Origin: Galbula dea
Lineage: Eukaryota > Chordata > Aves > Piciformes > Galbulidae
Direction of reading: 5' to 3'
Assembly: GCA_013399015.1 (NCBI GenBank)
Contig: VWZX01009068.1
Span: 986,816 to 1,050,815 of the forward strand
Length of the DNA: 64,000 nucleotides
How positions within the stretch are numbered: position 1 is the stretch's first letter; each line of letters opens with the position of its first letter. This document shows, piece by piece, positions 36,901 to 48,723 of this stretch. A program made the translations under genes and the position numbers. Under the pieces are notes generated by a model, which was not told the DNA's origin, ran no database searches, and was given only the letters and a program-made list of their open reading frames with translations.

Positions 36901-38744
36901 CACAGAGAGGCCCTTATATGCTGAAAACTGTAACACATCATTCTTTATAAAAACATCTCTAGAATAAGGTGTTGAAACTGATTGTAAGTTTCCAGACTAG
37001 TGCAATACCTTTTCACTATTTCTAGTGATATTTTCTTTGAGCTCTTTTCAGGAGTTCAATAACACACCAAGCTGTCACAGTTCTTACTTATTTTAAATTG
37101 AATACTTGCATTAGCTCTGAACTTTTCCATTACAGTGTCTTTCCTTTCTTTTTTTTGTCTGTAAAAGAGGCCTCAATGGCACTAGGAATTTCTCAAGCTT
37201 TCATAAGTCAAATATTTGCAGGATTATTTCCCCCCCACCATGGAAACAACAGGAAATACGAAAAGTATCACATTAACATGTCTTCATATCTAAAGACAGA
37301 AGTTTTTCATGGTGCTCATTTCTTCAAATCCTGGGGAATCACTTTGAGAAGGTGATTTAATGTACTAGCTTGGGGTTTTTAACTATGATTATGCCAGTTG
37401 TTCTCATGTGAACTCCAAAGACTCCAATAAAATCTGTCATTGTCTTTTTGTATCAGAAGCTCTAGCCCAGTCTGATCAAACAACTAATTGGGTTGAGCAG
37501 ATGTGAAACACTAAGGCTGCGAAAAATCTCACCCACCTTGAGGTCTCTACAGCTGAGCTGTAAAGCCAAACAAAGTTCATGAAGGCAGTGGAATGAAATA
37601 GAGATTCAATAGAGATTCCTCTAGAATATTTCAGACTGTGATAAATCATGCTATTTTAGTATCAATGTAAATATCCACATTTTGTCAATGAATCTCTTTC
37701 CTCCTTCCTTCATATATAGATAAAGAAGGTACATGGACAAGTGATTCAGCTGACCTATGTTAAGCATCTTTTAGGGATGAGATGACTTGTTCTCTGAAGG
37801 TTCCTACAAATTGTAGCAGGACAATAGAAAACTTTATTACCTTATATTTCATCTTATTATTTCCAGCCCCAGATTTGTTCTGACATTCATGGTTGTCCCC
37901 AGATACATTTCTAGAAAAACTAATTCTACCAAGAAAAGTGGTTGGTTAACAGCTTGATGGTTTGACCATATTTTTGTATTCCATCTGTATTGGAAATCAT
38001 GCCTTTCCTTCACCTGAAGGACTAGCAATCTTATTATTCCCTCCCCAAAATTTCTTTCCTTTCCAAAGTCAACTATCAAAACTATCAGAAAAATGTAACA
38101 TCTTGCTAACAACATCCTTAAAAGTGATCAATCAAACACCTTCCGGATGACAAAATCATTTTAAGTATACTCTGTATAATAGTTTCCAAAGGTCAGGTTA
38201 TTTCCATCCTTTTACTCAAGGACATTTTATGGAGTCAGCCAATATTAGTTAAGCATCAGATCTTCTACTTCTGTTTCCACCTCCAAGATTAACTGGCATA
38301 ATTAAAGTTTGGTTGCTAAGCAAAGTGCTGATTATCTTTTTGATGGTTAGAAGGCTCCATCTGGATGTTTCATAGCTTTTATCCATTTTACACAACTGAT
38401 TTATTTACCTTTGAATAGTACAGAAATATTTTACAGTTATTCAGTGTATGACAATATCACACTCATGCAAATCCCTAGAGCTTTTCAGTTTCTAGAGCTA
38501 GAAGAAAGGGAAAAGGGAATCAGTAAAATATCACTAAGATTTTAAGAAACAAAGTAAAATAAAATTCCATTATGGATTTTTAAAAAGTATTAAACATTGA
38601 TCTATATTTTAAAACAATATCAGAAATTTAAGTTTGGGAAAAGAAAGCCACAATGTCCACAGAGCTATCAAAGAAAACAAAGTCAGTTAAGAATTTTAGA
38701 AGCAGATTTGAGTAAGAATATATAGATAATGGTAGGATTTTTAC
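33971..38744. other. Non-coding; T/G-rich tracts, unassigned frames
   Basis: Contains the T/G-rich tract at 35256-35306 (TTTTGTTTGGGG, TTTTTTTGTTGTTTGG). A good acceptor-like CTTACTTTTTACCCTTCAG ends at 35973 and opens into a frame up to 36209 (VDVKDKQCFRKDIKNFG), but no donor closes it. Overlapping open frames at 35450-35784 on both strands look like chance. No transposon is recognised. Confidence 0.45.
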
Positions 38745-38746
38745 TG

Positions 38747-38786
38747 CTGAATTAAATTCAATAGTTTTCTATTGAATTAAATTCAG
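38747..38786. repeat. Near-perfect hairpin, 18-base arms
   Basis: The left arm CTGAATTAAATTCAATAG (38747-38764) and right arm CTATTGAATTAAATTCAG (38769-38786) are reverse complements with a single mismatch, separated by TTTT. Each arm also contains the self-complementary core TGAATT-AATTCA. It may be a cruciform-forming AT-rich palindrome, the relic of a small foldback transposon, or a transcribed hairpin. The stem is short for a microRNA precursor. Confidence 0.8.
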
Positions 38787-39659
38787 TTCATATTAATGAT
38801 CATACGCCTGGACTCTAGGACAGGTTATTTCAATGGATTTACACTAATACATATATACTGAGAAATTATTTTGAGTAATATAAACATTTTAAGAAAGAAA
38901 AGTTCTCATACCATTGAAATAACAGAAGTATTGGCATTATATTCCACATAGTACAAGGCTTAATAACGCACTGTTATTAGAAAACTACATTTGAGTTTGG
39001 ATTCTTATTTTGGGGAAGACAACAGAAAAAGAAATTCCCAAGATGATGGGAATCCCTTTTTCAGGTGCTTCTTACTATATTAAGATGCACTGATTTAAAG
39101 TGCTTGTAAGGATGCTTCTTAGTAAGCTAGTAAAGATTCTCCTGGCTTCAGTAATCTCACTATCTTCATCTGAGTTATGACAAAACAAAAAGCTTTCAGC
39201 AGATGGAATGAGTGGCAGCAGATTTTCCCTTCTCTCAGTGATACAGCACCAATATCATCATCAACAATAATAACCATGTACTTCTTTGCATTGCTCTAGT
39301 ATTCCTGTAGTCGCACTGCTCCAGCAGCTGGACAAACAGAACATCCTTACCCCAGAAAGTCTTGCAAACTGGAACTCTGCTACTATAATATTGCCTGTAA
39401 TTGCAATACCAGACTATTAAAGATGACAGTTCAGGTTTGTGTTCTAAGCCAGCCCTTGACACACATATTCCAATAAAAAGTCAGCAGGTGCTTTCTTCCT
39501 CTCCTGGACTATTCTATTACTCTGTTACAAAATCCTGATGGACAATCTGTATGGAACAAAACACATCATGTCATAAGGAACAATGCATGTCCCTTACCAT
39601 TATAAATAAATACACTAACATATTTTTATATATATAAGACAAATATGAAATCCTGCAGC
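38787..39659. other. Non-coding AT-rich sequence
   Basis: No gene or repeat is recognised; a short TATATATA run lies just before the CR1 fragment, near 39626-39637. Confidence 0.5.
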
Positions 39660-39812
39660 TAAGATGGCACAAGCCCATGAGCCAGTACAGGTTGAAGAAC
39701 AAGGGCTAGGTGACATAGCTCTGGAGAAAACCACCTGGGGGCAGGGTGGACAGCAGGTTGTATCTGAGCCAGTACTGTGCCCTCATGGCAACAAAGGCAG
39801 GCTCTTCTCCAA
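39660..39812 (+). mobile_element. CR1 LINE ORF2 fragment
   Basis: The plus strand follows CR1 ORF2 DNA in order: CCATGAGCCAGTACAGGTTG, GACATAGCTCTGGAGAAAAC, CACCTGGGGGCAGGGTGGAC, AGCAGGTTGTATCTGAGCC and AGTACTGTGCCCTCATGGC. These correspond to the segment encoding 'MHQYRLGAD--ESS--EKDLGVLVDN-L-MS-QCALVA'. It is frameshifted and not open. Unlike most CR1 pieces here it lies on the plus strand, so it is a separate insertion. Confidence 0.85.
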
Positions 39813-40739
39813 CGTGCTGTGAAAGGAGATGATAGGTACAAGCTGCAAAAAGGAACATTTTGGTGAGATGAAAAGATAATTTATTCACTGCACTGCTGCA
39901 AAAACTCTAAACCAAACCCTAAACCCAAACCCACCAAGTACAAAAAAATACCAAAACCAAACCAGAAAAGGATTTTTGATCTGGTTGTAAATGGGAACTG
40001 GTGCTTGATTTTCCTCTTGTTTGTTTTTTTTTTTTAACATACCTCCGTGAACAGACTTGAACAGACATCTTGTCTCCTTACTTTAGGAGAACCATAAAGC
40101 TCCTTTCCCAGCTGACCTAAATCAACACAGCCCTGACAGGTCTCTGTTGGTTTATCACAGATATCTGTCTTTCAGCTGTTGAATAATTAACATCCACATC
40201 CTTATTTAGTTTTCTACCTTTGTCATGGGTTTGGTTTGTTTGTTGGTTGGGGGTTTTTTTCCAACCTTTTATTTTCTAAGCTGTTTTTTTCCATTTTGTG
40301 CACTCTATACATATTCATTTGGGAGCAGGGGAATATATTGCCTGCTAACAGAGAAGGGAAATATTTATTGCTAACAGAACCTTAATGTGTCCGCATTCTT
40401 ATATTTCTTTAATTTATATTAAAGGAATCATATTGACACTCACTACAGAGGAAATTGTTCATTGTATGTGGAAAGCTACATGAAAAGGGATGGTGTCATT
40501 CTTAGCCTAGTGGCTAATAGAACTGCTAAAATGGGGATAGGGTAGGACTGGAGGACAAAGAGAATTATGGAGACATTTTGTAATAAAGGAGTGTCAGCCT
40601 GAACCTGGGAACAGACTTTTGGCACAAACCTGTTCCTTATCCATCTGGCTATATACAAGGGAGTTAGCTGTGGTTTGTGAGGTGCTGCTAACGTCATTCT
40701 CTTGTCTCCTGTTGCCTTAGAAATTAAGCTTGCCTAAAT
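39813..40739. other. Non-coding; A/C-rich and T/G-rich tracts
   Basis: Positions 39900-39970 are A/C-rich with one CCCTAAACCC motif, and 40205-40265 are T/G-rich (GGTTTGGTTTGTTTGTTGG). These are low-complexity sequences. The T-run at 40025-40036 is isolated. No gene is seen. Confidence 0.5.
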
Positions 40740-40754
40740 CTTTTAGTCTAGTAA

Positions 40755-40815
40755 TCTGACATGACTTTTGAAATAATATGTTTTAAATACTGCCCTTCAT
40801 CCCAGTCCTAATGTA
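40755..40815 (+). repeat. Unclassified dispersed repeat, copy 1
   Basis: TATGTTTTAAATACTGCCCT followed by TCATCC at 40777-40802 is repeated exactly, 26 bases, at 42061-42086. Upstream both copies share ACTTTTGAAAT, and downstream CC(A)-GAC/GTCCT-ATG-AATT remains alignable with small gaps. No known family is recognised. Confidence 0.65.
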
Positions 40816-42035
40816 ATTTGTCTGTAGAACAGCTCTGAACCATGAGATGCAGATTGTGTCACTCTGCTGTGTATTTGACTGTAAGCTATCCTCAGCCATG
40901 TGTGTAGGTCTGTACAGGAAGCTCTCAGCACTGGACTGGGGCACTGAAGAGCAAACTCTATTATATTACTAAAAGAGTTCAGGGAGTGCTTCTGTTAAAA
41001 ATTATAAACTCTCTCAAGAAAACCAATCCAAAACATAAAGCAGTCAAACAAAAACTAAAACCAAAACAAGAATATAAGACTAAGATAAAGCCAGTGGCAT
41101 CCCTAAAGAGAAAGGATGGGAAAAAGTGGTGAGGAATTGGTGCCAAACCTGGAGGTTTACCTTGGCAGATGGGGAAGTTGACACTTAACAGTTAAACTTC
41201 CCTTTAAGGAGACTCTTCAATAAAACCTTTGTCATTGTGGTCTTGAGAGGAATTGGCATAGGCATCCCACTTCAAAGAAATATGTTTACTTAAATATAAA
41301 TGAGATCACTCTAAGTATTGCATGTATTTCTACCAAAGGCACGTGCAAGGCACTGATTAATTTCTTACTTTCTTGCTTAATTTTCTTTAGTCTCTCTTTT
41401 GTCAGTGATTTATAAAGGAAAGTCTCAGAGAAGCAATAATAATCCCTTTGGGCATAAGTATCCCACCTTTAGACCAACTTGACTGATAGCATGGTGGTAG
41501 AAATTTAACATTTATTTATGTACATGGGAGATTCAATTTAATATTGGCCAGACTTTTTTATCACAATTTTTATTTGCTTGTGTACTGAAATGTAGGCAAT
41601 TTCAGAACATGCATAAATTCTTCCAAATAAGCTGAAGCAGATATCTGATAGCTTTCATTGCTTATACTTTTCCTGGGATGATTAAACTTTTTTCTTAAAG
41701 CTTGTCATTTGAATTTTGATTAGATTTCATTGACTTGAAGAAAATTAATAAACCAAAAGTTTTCCTAAGGTGCAACTCACCCCTCTGCCCATGTTTACTG
41801 ACTCTTACAAGGCTTTTTAAAGTATTTTAACTATTTAAGCCTCATTTCAGAATTCTTTGTGTTCAGGCATCAATTTGGTTTCTTCCTCAGGGAATTTCAG
41901 GAAACCTCAAGGCTCATTTCAGCCATGATCATTTTTTTTTCTGCACAGCAGGTGAGAAGCAGAACCAGGTAGAGACTGCAGTTCACACACAAGAGATAAA
42001 GGTCTGGCTTCTTGTTGCCTCTTACGCTTCTGCAC

Positions 42036-42105
42036 AGTTCCACTACTTTTGAAATCATAGTATGTTTTAAATACTGCCCTTCATCCAAGACCTGATGGAA
42101 TTGCC
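42036..42105 (+). repeat. Unclassified dispersed repeat, copy 2
   Basis: The partner of the copy at 40755-40815, about 1.28 kb away in the same orientation. The exact core is 42061-42086, preceded by CTACTTTTGAAATCATAG and followed by AAGACCTGATGGAATTG. It is either an old segmental duplication or two insertions of an unnamed element. Confidence 0.65.
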
Positions 42106-43965
42106 AACATGCAATTGATCACTCTGACTATTAGAACCAACATAAATCAAGTGGCTTCCCTTACCAGAAAGATAGATGTTATCTCTGTAGAGCAAAACCT
42201 ATTCACACCATAAGCACATGCCTTTGCTATTTAATTGCCTGGCTCTTTAAATGTAGATAAATATCTGGTGCAATCTTACACAATTCACTCTTTGATTTGC
42301 TGACAGTTATCTCCAGAGCACCACCACAAGAAGGATAGTTAGTGAAAGCCTGTAACCAGCAAGTTTCCTCAGCTGCTCATTTGGAATTGCAACTGAAAAC
42401 AAAAGCTGCAAAGAGGTTTGACGCTGTACTGGAAAACCTAAGAGCTGAAACAATCCAAGGAATGTCGAGTGAAAGCGTGATAACTGACTGCAGACTCAGG
42501 CTGTACAGAGGCTAAATTTGGCTGAAAGCTGTGCAATTCCTACCTGAGAAGAACAGTGCTTAAAGCTACTGTTCCTGACACAATAGTTAGGGGGAAAGGG
42601 AAAAGAAAAAGGCAAAACCAACCAAAACCAACAACGAAAAAAGCACACACAGACAAAAAAGGAGGGGGGATTGTATTACTAGAATTCTCCCAATGACTCT
42701 GAAGAACAGGAGATTGTTAGATTATTTTGCAGATTTTCAGCACTCTACCACATTCCAACGGTTGACTGAATATGTACCATGTCAGGTTGCCTCTGTGGTT
42801 CTGTTCTAAGCTCACTTTTCTCTGTTTATAAAAGGCAAAGCTGAGAAGTATTCCTCTAGTCTTCACTTGGATTTTTTTCCAGTTTACCTAGGAGATTGAG
42901 GATTCTGTAATTCAAACACACACAACAATCTGATTTTCACATATTATTTTTCTAAAAAATGAGGAGCTTCCCATTTATTCCAAATGACATTTTTGCTGCT
43001 TTTGATATTCTCCTAAATATTCAAAATGTTTTGCTTTTAGCAGGTTGCAAGGTTTGCTGGTCTCTGCAAGCTGTTAATAAGGACTGCATTAAACCAATCC
43101 ATCAACCCAGGCACTCAATCACAGTAAGTGAAACAGATGTTCTACCTGCAATGTCTCCTTAGAAACAGCTACAAAGAAAGTTATCTTCTTTGACTTTTAA
43201 CACTTGCACATTTATCTGTTCCTCATAACAGCTTTCTTTTTTTTTTTTCACTTCATGATTACTGATTGGCCACAGTATATTTGGAACCAAAAGCTTTTAA
43301 ATTAACTGCTAGCAACAGTGCAAATTTTCTCTCTAAAATGCTGACTTATTCAGAAGCAAGTAGGATTTTTGATGACTCCCTTTAGGCTGCACTTAAAAAG
43401 GCAGGATTGTTAAACCAAACAGAAAAAAACAAGTTGGAGTTCCTTCTTAACAAATCAGGCTATTTCAAACATGAAAGCATGTATAAATCCTAATCAAATA
43501 TTTACAAAGATCTTTTAAAGACCATTAGTTAAATGTTCAAATATTGATACTGTTAACCAGCAACATCTTTTGGTTTTAGACATATATAACTATATCTGGT
43601 ATCACCTCTTCCCATGAGCCCAGCTTTGGAAAGCATAACTGTTCAGTGGTGCCATCCTGGAAGAAGTTTTTACCTGTGGAAAGAGAAGGGGAATGACTTA
43701 GAGATATCATCATTCATGGAACCAGACCCTAGTGCTGGCCATGGCATTGGGTAGATTTTGAAAAGCATGACATAAAGTTTTACAGACCCAATACCTGCTT
43801 CACCACCACCTGCTGTCTTTCGAGACAGCAACTGATAAAACAATCACGATGTTTTTGGGGGTCATTGCATTTTTTAGCTTTCTTTCAGTCAAAACCTCAT
43901 TGTATTTATGTAAGAAGACAGTATAATTTCCTAGAGACTAAATAGTTGTGAAACTGATTTTCACA
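42106..43965. other. Non-coding; weak exon-like segments
   Basis: Positions 42598-42668 are A-rich low complexity ending in GGAGGGGGG. A plus-strand segment at 43044-43123 lies between TTTTGCTTTTAGCAG and a perfect GTAAGT donor; on the minus strand a strong acceptor CATTCCCCTTCTCTTTCCACAG lies near 43673-43694. Neither gives a recognisable protein. Confidence 0.4.
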
Positions 43966-44088
43966 GAAACAAGGACAATTTGAGGTTAGAAGGGACCACT
44001 GGCAACCATCCAGTGATCCAGCTCTAAGTCAGAACTGACCAAGGCAGAGTCAATGAGAGCATGTTGCTGAGGACTCTATCCTGTCTTT
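43966..44088 (-). mobile_element. CR1 LINE 3' fragment
   Basis: TTTGAGGTTAGAAGGGACCA, CTGGCAACCATCCAGTGATC and AGCATGTTGCTGAGGACTCT, ending ATCCTGTC, follow the inverted CR1 3' UTR ('ggttggaagggacctctggagatcatct', 'gagcaggttgctcagggccctgtcc'). The element lies on the minus strand and is strongly diverged, with no coding part left. Confidence 0.75.
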
Positions 44089-45944
44089 TTCTTTGTATCT
44101 GGAAAAGCCAGATCAGGTGGGCTGTCAGTTGATGCACCACGAAACACAAGCTGTTTCAAAGTTGAAGAGAGCACTTTTAAGCACAGTATTTCTCATGAAC
44201 ATTTGGCAATGTCAGTGAATGTAACTTATAGCTGTCCATCTGATTGACAGTATTAGATCTGGCTAATGTACTAACCACAGGCTTTCAGCAGCTAATTTGG
44301 CTTCTCTGTCACTCCCATACTGCACTGTAATGTTAATATTGGCCTAAAAGCTTGACATGTCTTGGTCACATGTTTTTGAACCCATTCTCAGGCAACAAAG
44401 ATCACTGAAAAAATGCCAAAATACATTTTCCTGGGGAAAAAATGCACTTTCACTGAAACAGAAATGTTTCATGGAAATCATGACACTAGAACTCCCCCAA
44501 AATTCTGAGTTTGGGATTTCAATCCTTAGGTTGGGATTTCTGTGTCCCATGGCAAACTGTCTTCTGGAGATGGCAAAACACTCAAAAAGTATAACTCTCC
44601 CAATGTTACAATTGTGGGAAGACCAAGTCAAAAGCCAGATTATTCTAGTTGTGCACTCAGGTACAAGTTCTAGCTGTTGAGCAAAACCAGCTGGATATGC
44701 AGAAAAGCTGAGCAAGCTGAAGAAGGCTTGCTGCGGGCAGCACAGCTTCCAGCTCCAGCCCAGGTAAGACTGATGCAGATCTCAGCTCAACTTCTGCTGC
44801 CACAGAGACAACAGCCTAGGTCTATCCTGGGTGAGGCTTGGAGGATAAGTGAAGGACGTAGTAGATATGTTGTGGCTGAGGGAGAAAGGGTATCTGGTGA
44901 TTTTAGCAAAGGCTATAGCCATCATCACATCACTTGTTCATGGTGTCACAAGATTGGCTCTTTTCCCAAGGCTCTCCTAGGGACAAAACACACAGGGCAG
45001 CCTTATTCTTCTCTTCCCTCCATCTGCCTACTGCAACACACAGCTATTTTGCTCTCCCCAGGATCTAACCCCCTCAGTAAGTCAATGAAAGAGAACCAGA
45101 TGGCCTGCCAATCAGCACTGCCTGCCACTGAGTGGACCACTCAGCTACCCACAGATAAATCTACTATGTCCACAGTTTTCACAAATCCTGGAGGTCAAAG
45201 CTGGTATAAACTAGATTAAATCAAAGGGATATAGTTCACAACCTCCAGAAAATAAGGCCCATTCCACCTATCTATTTAAAAACTGACATAAACAACTACA
45301 AACACTTCAAAGACTTGAGTGTCCTACCTTATAACAAGCTCCAAAGCTTGTCTGTGTTGATAGCAGTTATACTTTCCCTCCTGCCTGATTTGCTTGTTTG
45401 ACCTACTTTTCTAACACTTTCCCTAAAGGTAACACAAAACCTCTCTGAGTTGCTCATACAACTTTTTGATCATATTTAATAACCAGCACCTCTTTTTGAA
45501 GGCTCTATATAACTATTCACAGTGGGAGAAATCCCAATAGCCCTTCATCGTCCAAGGGATTATTTGCATATTAGGTCAGGCAACAGATTTCAGCAGCTTT
45601 ATCTCTTTCAGTTAAATAGACAGTACTTGAACAAAAAGATGGGATTGTTTTTTATGTGTGTGTGATGTTGGTTTTTTCCATCATCAATAACAGTCATTTC
45701 TGTAAACACAGGGAACTGTGGACATCTGATAAACTGCAGGTATCTAAAATATGCTGAAAGGGCTGCCAGACATGATGGAGGCCTTATGGAAGGTCCAGAC
45801 ACTTTTGAAGTACATCTGTTACTTTATAGACACCTGAGATGGCAGCACACACTTGTATTTAGGTAACTGAACCACACCCATTAATTTTCAAACCCTTTTT
45901 CTGGAGGAGGAAAAAATAATCAGTCATGTTTGAAAAAAGAATCA
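44089..45944. other. Unassigned sequence with longest open frame
   Basis: The longest uninterrupted frame of the window, 44677-45219 (180 codons, first ATG-encoded methionine about 32 codons in), lies here and is more GC-rich than the surroundings. It has no recognisable domain, and a strong donor-like CCCAG|GTAAGA at 44763 sits inside it without a good acceptor upstream. I do not call it a gene. The opposed frames at 44344-44715 and 44357-44680 are also unexplained. Confidence 0.4.
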
Positions 45945-46185
45945 TAGAATTGTCAGAGTTCAGTGCACACTATGGACTCACACTCATCTTCCTACCAACC
46001 CAAACCCCAAGATCTCTTTCCACAAGGCTGCTCTCAAGACTTTCATCCCCTAGTTTATACAGATAAGCAGGATTACCCTAACCCAGGTGCAGAATCTGGC
46101 ATTTGCTCTAGTTAAATTTCATTCAGCTGGTGACTGCCCAGCTCCCTAGTCTATCCAGATCTATCTGCAAGGTCTTTCTGCCCCC
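45945..46185 (-). mobile_element. CR1 LINE ORF2 remnant
   Basis: On the minus strand the sequence gives IDLDRLGSWAVTS, MKFN, SKCQILHLG, YLYKLGDESLESS and ERDLGVWV, matching the CR1 ORF2 segment 'LMKFN--KC-VLHLG-N--YQYRLG---LESS--EKDLGVLVD'. In-frame stops interrupt it (after the VTS and within KCQILHLG-), so it is a dead copy. The plus strand begins with an ATCATAGAATTG-like start near 45943, so two CR1 pieces may adjoin. It lies only 1.9 kb from the CR1 3' fragment at 43966, in the same orientation. Confidence 0.85.
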
Positions 46186-48589
46186 GATGGAGTGCACCCA
46201 CACACTCACAGAAGCAGCTGGGTTTAGTTTTTATTACAATCACAGAACACAGACTGTGTTTACTGGCAGGTTTGCAGTTACCTGCAAATACCATTTCAGA
46301 AAACCTAGGCTTACTTCACCCTATGCCAGGTCTGAAAAGAAGTCATCTGGCTGAGTAGTGCTCTGTTACTGATGGTATGAAAGCTAACATGAAATATCTT
46401 AAGTAGTCTTATTTTTTTAATGCTTTGACTAGATTCAGTTGCATTTAAAGCATAAAGAAAATATTAATAAATATACATATAGCCATTTGCCAATTCAGTA
46501 CTTTAAAAATTACACTAACATTTTTTTTCATGTTTTAATATCTATTTCCCTTCCTAGCTTTAATACTAAATATATTAAATTGTACTTTTTAGTGCATTTT
46601 AGCATACCATTTTTACAATATCACACTAATTAAATGGGTAGAAATACTATTCCTATAAAAAGAGATTACATTGACATTTTGGTTAGAATTAACCTCAACA
46701 AATTTTAAACATTTAAAAGTTAAATATCTAGACAGTCTCTGTTCATCATTTGTTCTGTAGAGAAAGCTATGATCCATCACAGCATTATGAACTGTCTTCT
46801 GGGGGTACTTGTTCCCTTCCATTAACTGTTAGGGTAGTCTACAATAGACTGGTCTGAACTTAAATATTTATCTTTTAGACATGTAAGCTGGAGAAGTCTG
46901 TGTCCCAAATTACATTCAAACCCCAGTTTGTCTTCTAATGATGCAGCTGATCAGTAATGTGTGATAAGTATTGATAGTGTACTGTTGCTTTTCTTAGCAA
47001 CTCTTTCTTCTTTTGATTTAAGCATGTGAGTAGTCATTTGAAGGCTGGATTCAGCACCAGGATTAAGACACTTCCAGGTAGTTTTCTACATGAGAGTGAG
47101 GTATCCACCTAGTCAATGCAGACCAAACCAACAGAGTCAATGGAGTCTAGAGAGATGTTCAGCTGATCCTAAATTAGGCTGCATGAGGAGTTTTAGCACT
47201 AGAGGTAGGACTTGACATTCCAAGGTTATCTGCTTGAAATGAGTGACACAATATTGCCTGTAGCAAAAATCTTCATTCTTTTATGGAGTAAGTCCTTGTA
47301 TTTCTGCACTCAGGTGGCACTAGAAATCCTCCCCTGGAGAAGTGTTGGGCATGAGCACTTGCAAAGTGGTAAGGGCTACAGGACTGTATCATGACCTACT
47401 CAACAGGTCTGATATTCCTGTCTGAGGGCAGCAGGATGTATTTCTTTTTCATCAGTAAGTCACTAGGAGGTTCTGTGGCCAAGGAGTAGAATCATTTTAG
47501 ATGATGGTTGACTGTTTAAAATAGGACCCAGAAGCCTGCAGAGATAGATGCTGTAGAAAATGTCTCAACACTTCTGTGACTACCCCACAAGAAAACCACC
47601 TCCAGCAATGCTTCATCCTAGCTTAATTGTTAAAATAACTTGTCTATACCTCTCCATGTTATACACAAGGAGCTTTTGACTTAGTTAGACCTACATGCCT
47701 ACATTTTATATGGTTGAGGTAAGGTGAAGTGAATCTCAACTGCAGGCTTATCAGTCAGGTCACCAGGGATGAGGCAGGGCTTTAGTGTTTAAACCTGAAA
47801 TGAAACATTCAAATTAATCACCATAAGACCCAGACAAGTCACATTTTTTTCATTAAGTGCAATGTCAGTTACTCTCAATGAACCTGAGGTGTTTTATTTG
47901 TTGAAAGAGTTTGTACCCCTCCAGCTTATTTCCTTTATCTGTTCCTCATTGATATGCTGAAGTTCCTGAAACCAAAAAGAATTGACAAAACATGAAACCT
48001 GATGTCATTGAAACCTGAATGTAGATTAAAGTGGAAAAAAAAAGGAATCCAAAGTGCCATGAGGAAAAAAAACAAACTTGAACTCCACACTATTGAAAAC
48101 CACCCTTACCAACTCAGAAAATGTACTTTAAAAAGAAAACAAAAGAGGCTGAGGAAAGTCCATAACTGGAACAGATTTTTGATCACAGCAGTGCTGTCAT
48201 CCATACAAATAAAACTTAAATTTAACCATGTTAATATCATTTGTATCTAGAGAAAATATTACCTGAAAAACAGTGCCATTTCTTGGAGAAAACTTAATGA
48301 ATGAATTTCACCTGACACAAAGACAGGAGGTGTTTGTTACATGAAGTAAAGCACAGTAAAGAATGCTGGAAGTCAGAGCTGTAACTAGGTTTTTGTTCCA
48401 TGTGACAAATGGAATATAGCTATTGTATTTTAAAAGGAATTAGCTCTTCCACTAGCCCATTGACTTTCAGGTTTAACAGCAGAGGACAATTCATAGCATA
48501 AAGGCATTATCTTCATTTGCATTGTGACTTAGTAACAGATGAAGTTCCTGCCAGCCAGCTCCTTGTAATGTTCTGTATGAAGCATAGAA
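46186..48589. other. Non-coding AT-rich sequence
   Basis: No gene, repeat family or RNA is recognised. The open frame at 48002-48250 is lysine-rich because the DNA is A-rich. Confidence 0.5.
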
Positions 48590-48690
48590 TTGATTTAGTG
48601 TATCCAGCAAAATTAAGTGGACCTCTTGCAATGCCTAAATTAATTGCAGGCTGTATTTTTATTTATTACTTCCAAGGGAAACTTCAGTAG
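48590..48690. promoter_or_regulatory. Candidate conserved non-coding element
   Basis: GCATAGAATTGATTTAGTG, CAGCAAAATTAAGTGG and CCTAAATTAATTGCAGGC give a compact AT-rich block with homeodomain-like cores and no simple repeat, just before an (ATGG)n microsatellite. The regulatory call is inference from composition only. Confidence 0.2.
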
Positions 48691-48699
48691 CTCCCATTA

Positions 48700-48723
48700 A
48701 ATGGATGGATGGATGGATGATGG
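48700..48723 (+). repeat. (ATGG)n microsatellite
   Basis: Five tandem ATGG units followed by ATGATGG. A simple tetranucleotide repeat, likely to vary in length between individuals. Confidence 0.9.

Noticed and set aside
39905..39935. CCCTAAACCC motif resembling telomeric repeat
   Set aside because: Only one or two units in an A/C-rich low-complexity tract, and not in the vertebrate TTAGGG register; no interstitial telomere array.
43600..43695. Minus-strand strong acceptor followed by an open frame
   Set aside because: Two frames compete, the donor GAAGAG|GTGATA is weak, and no protein is recognised.
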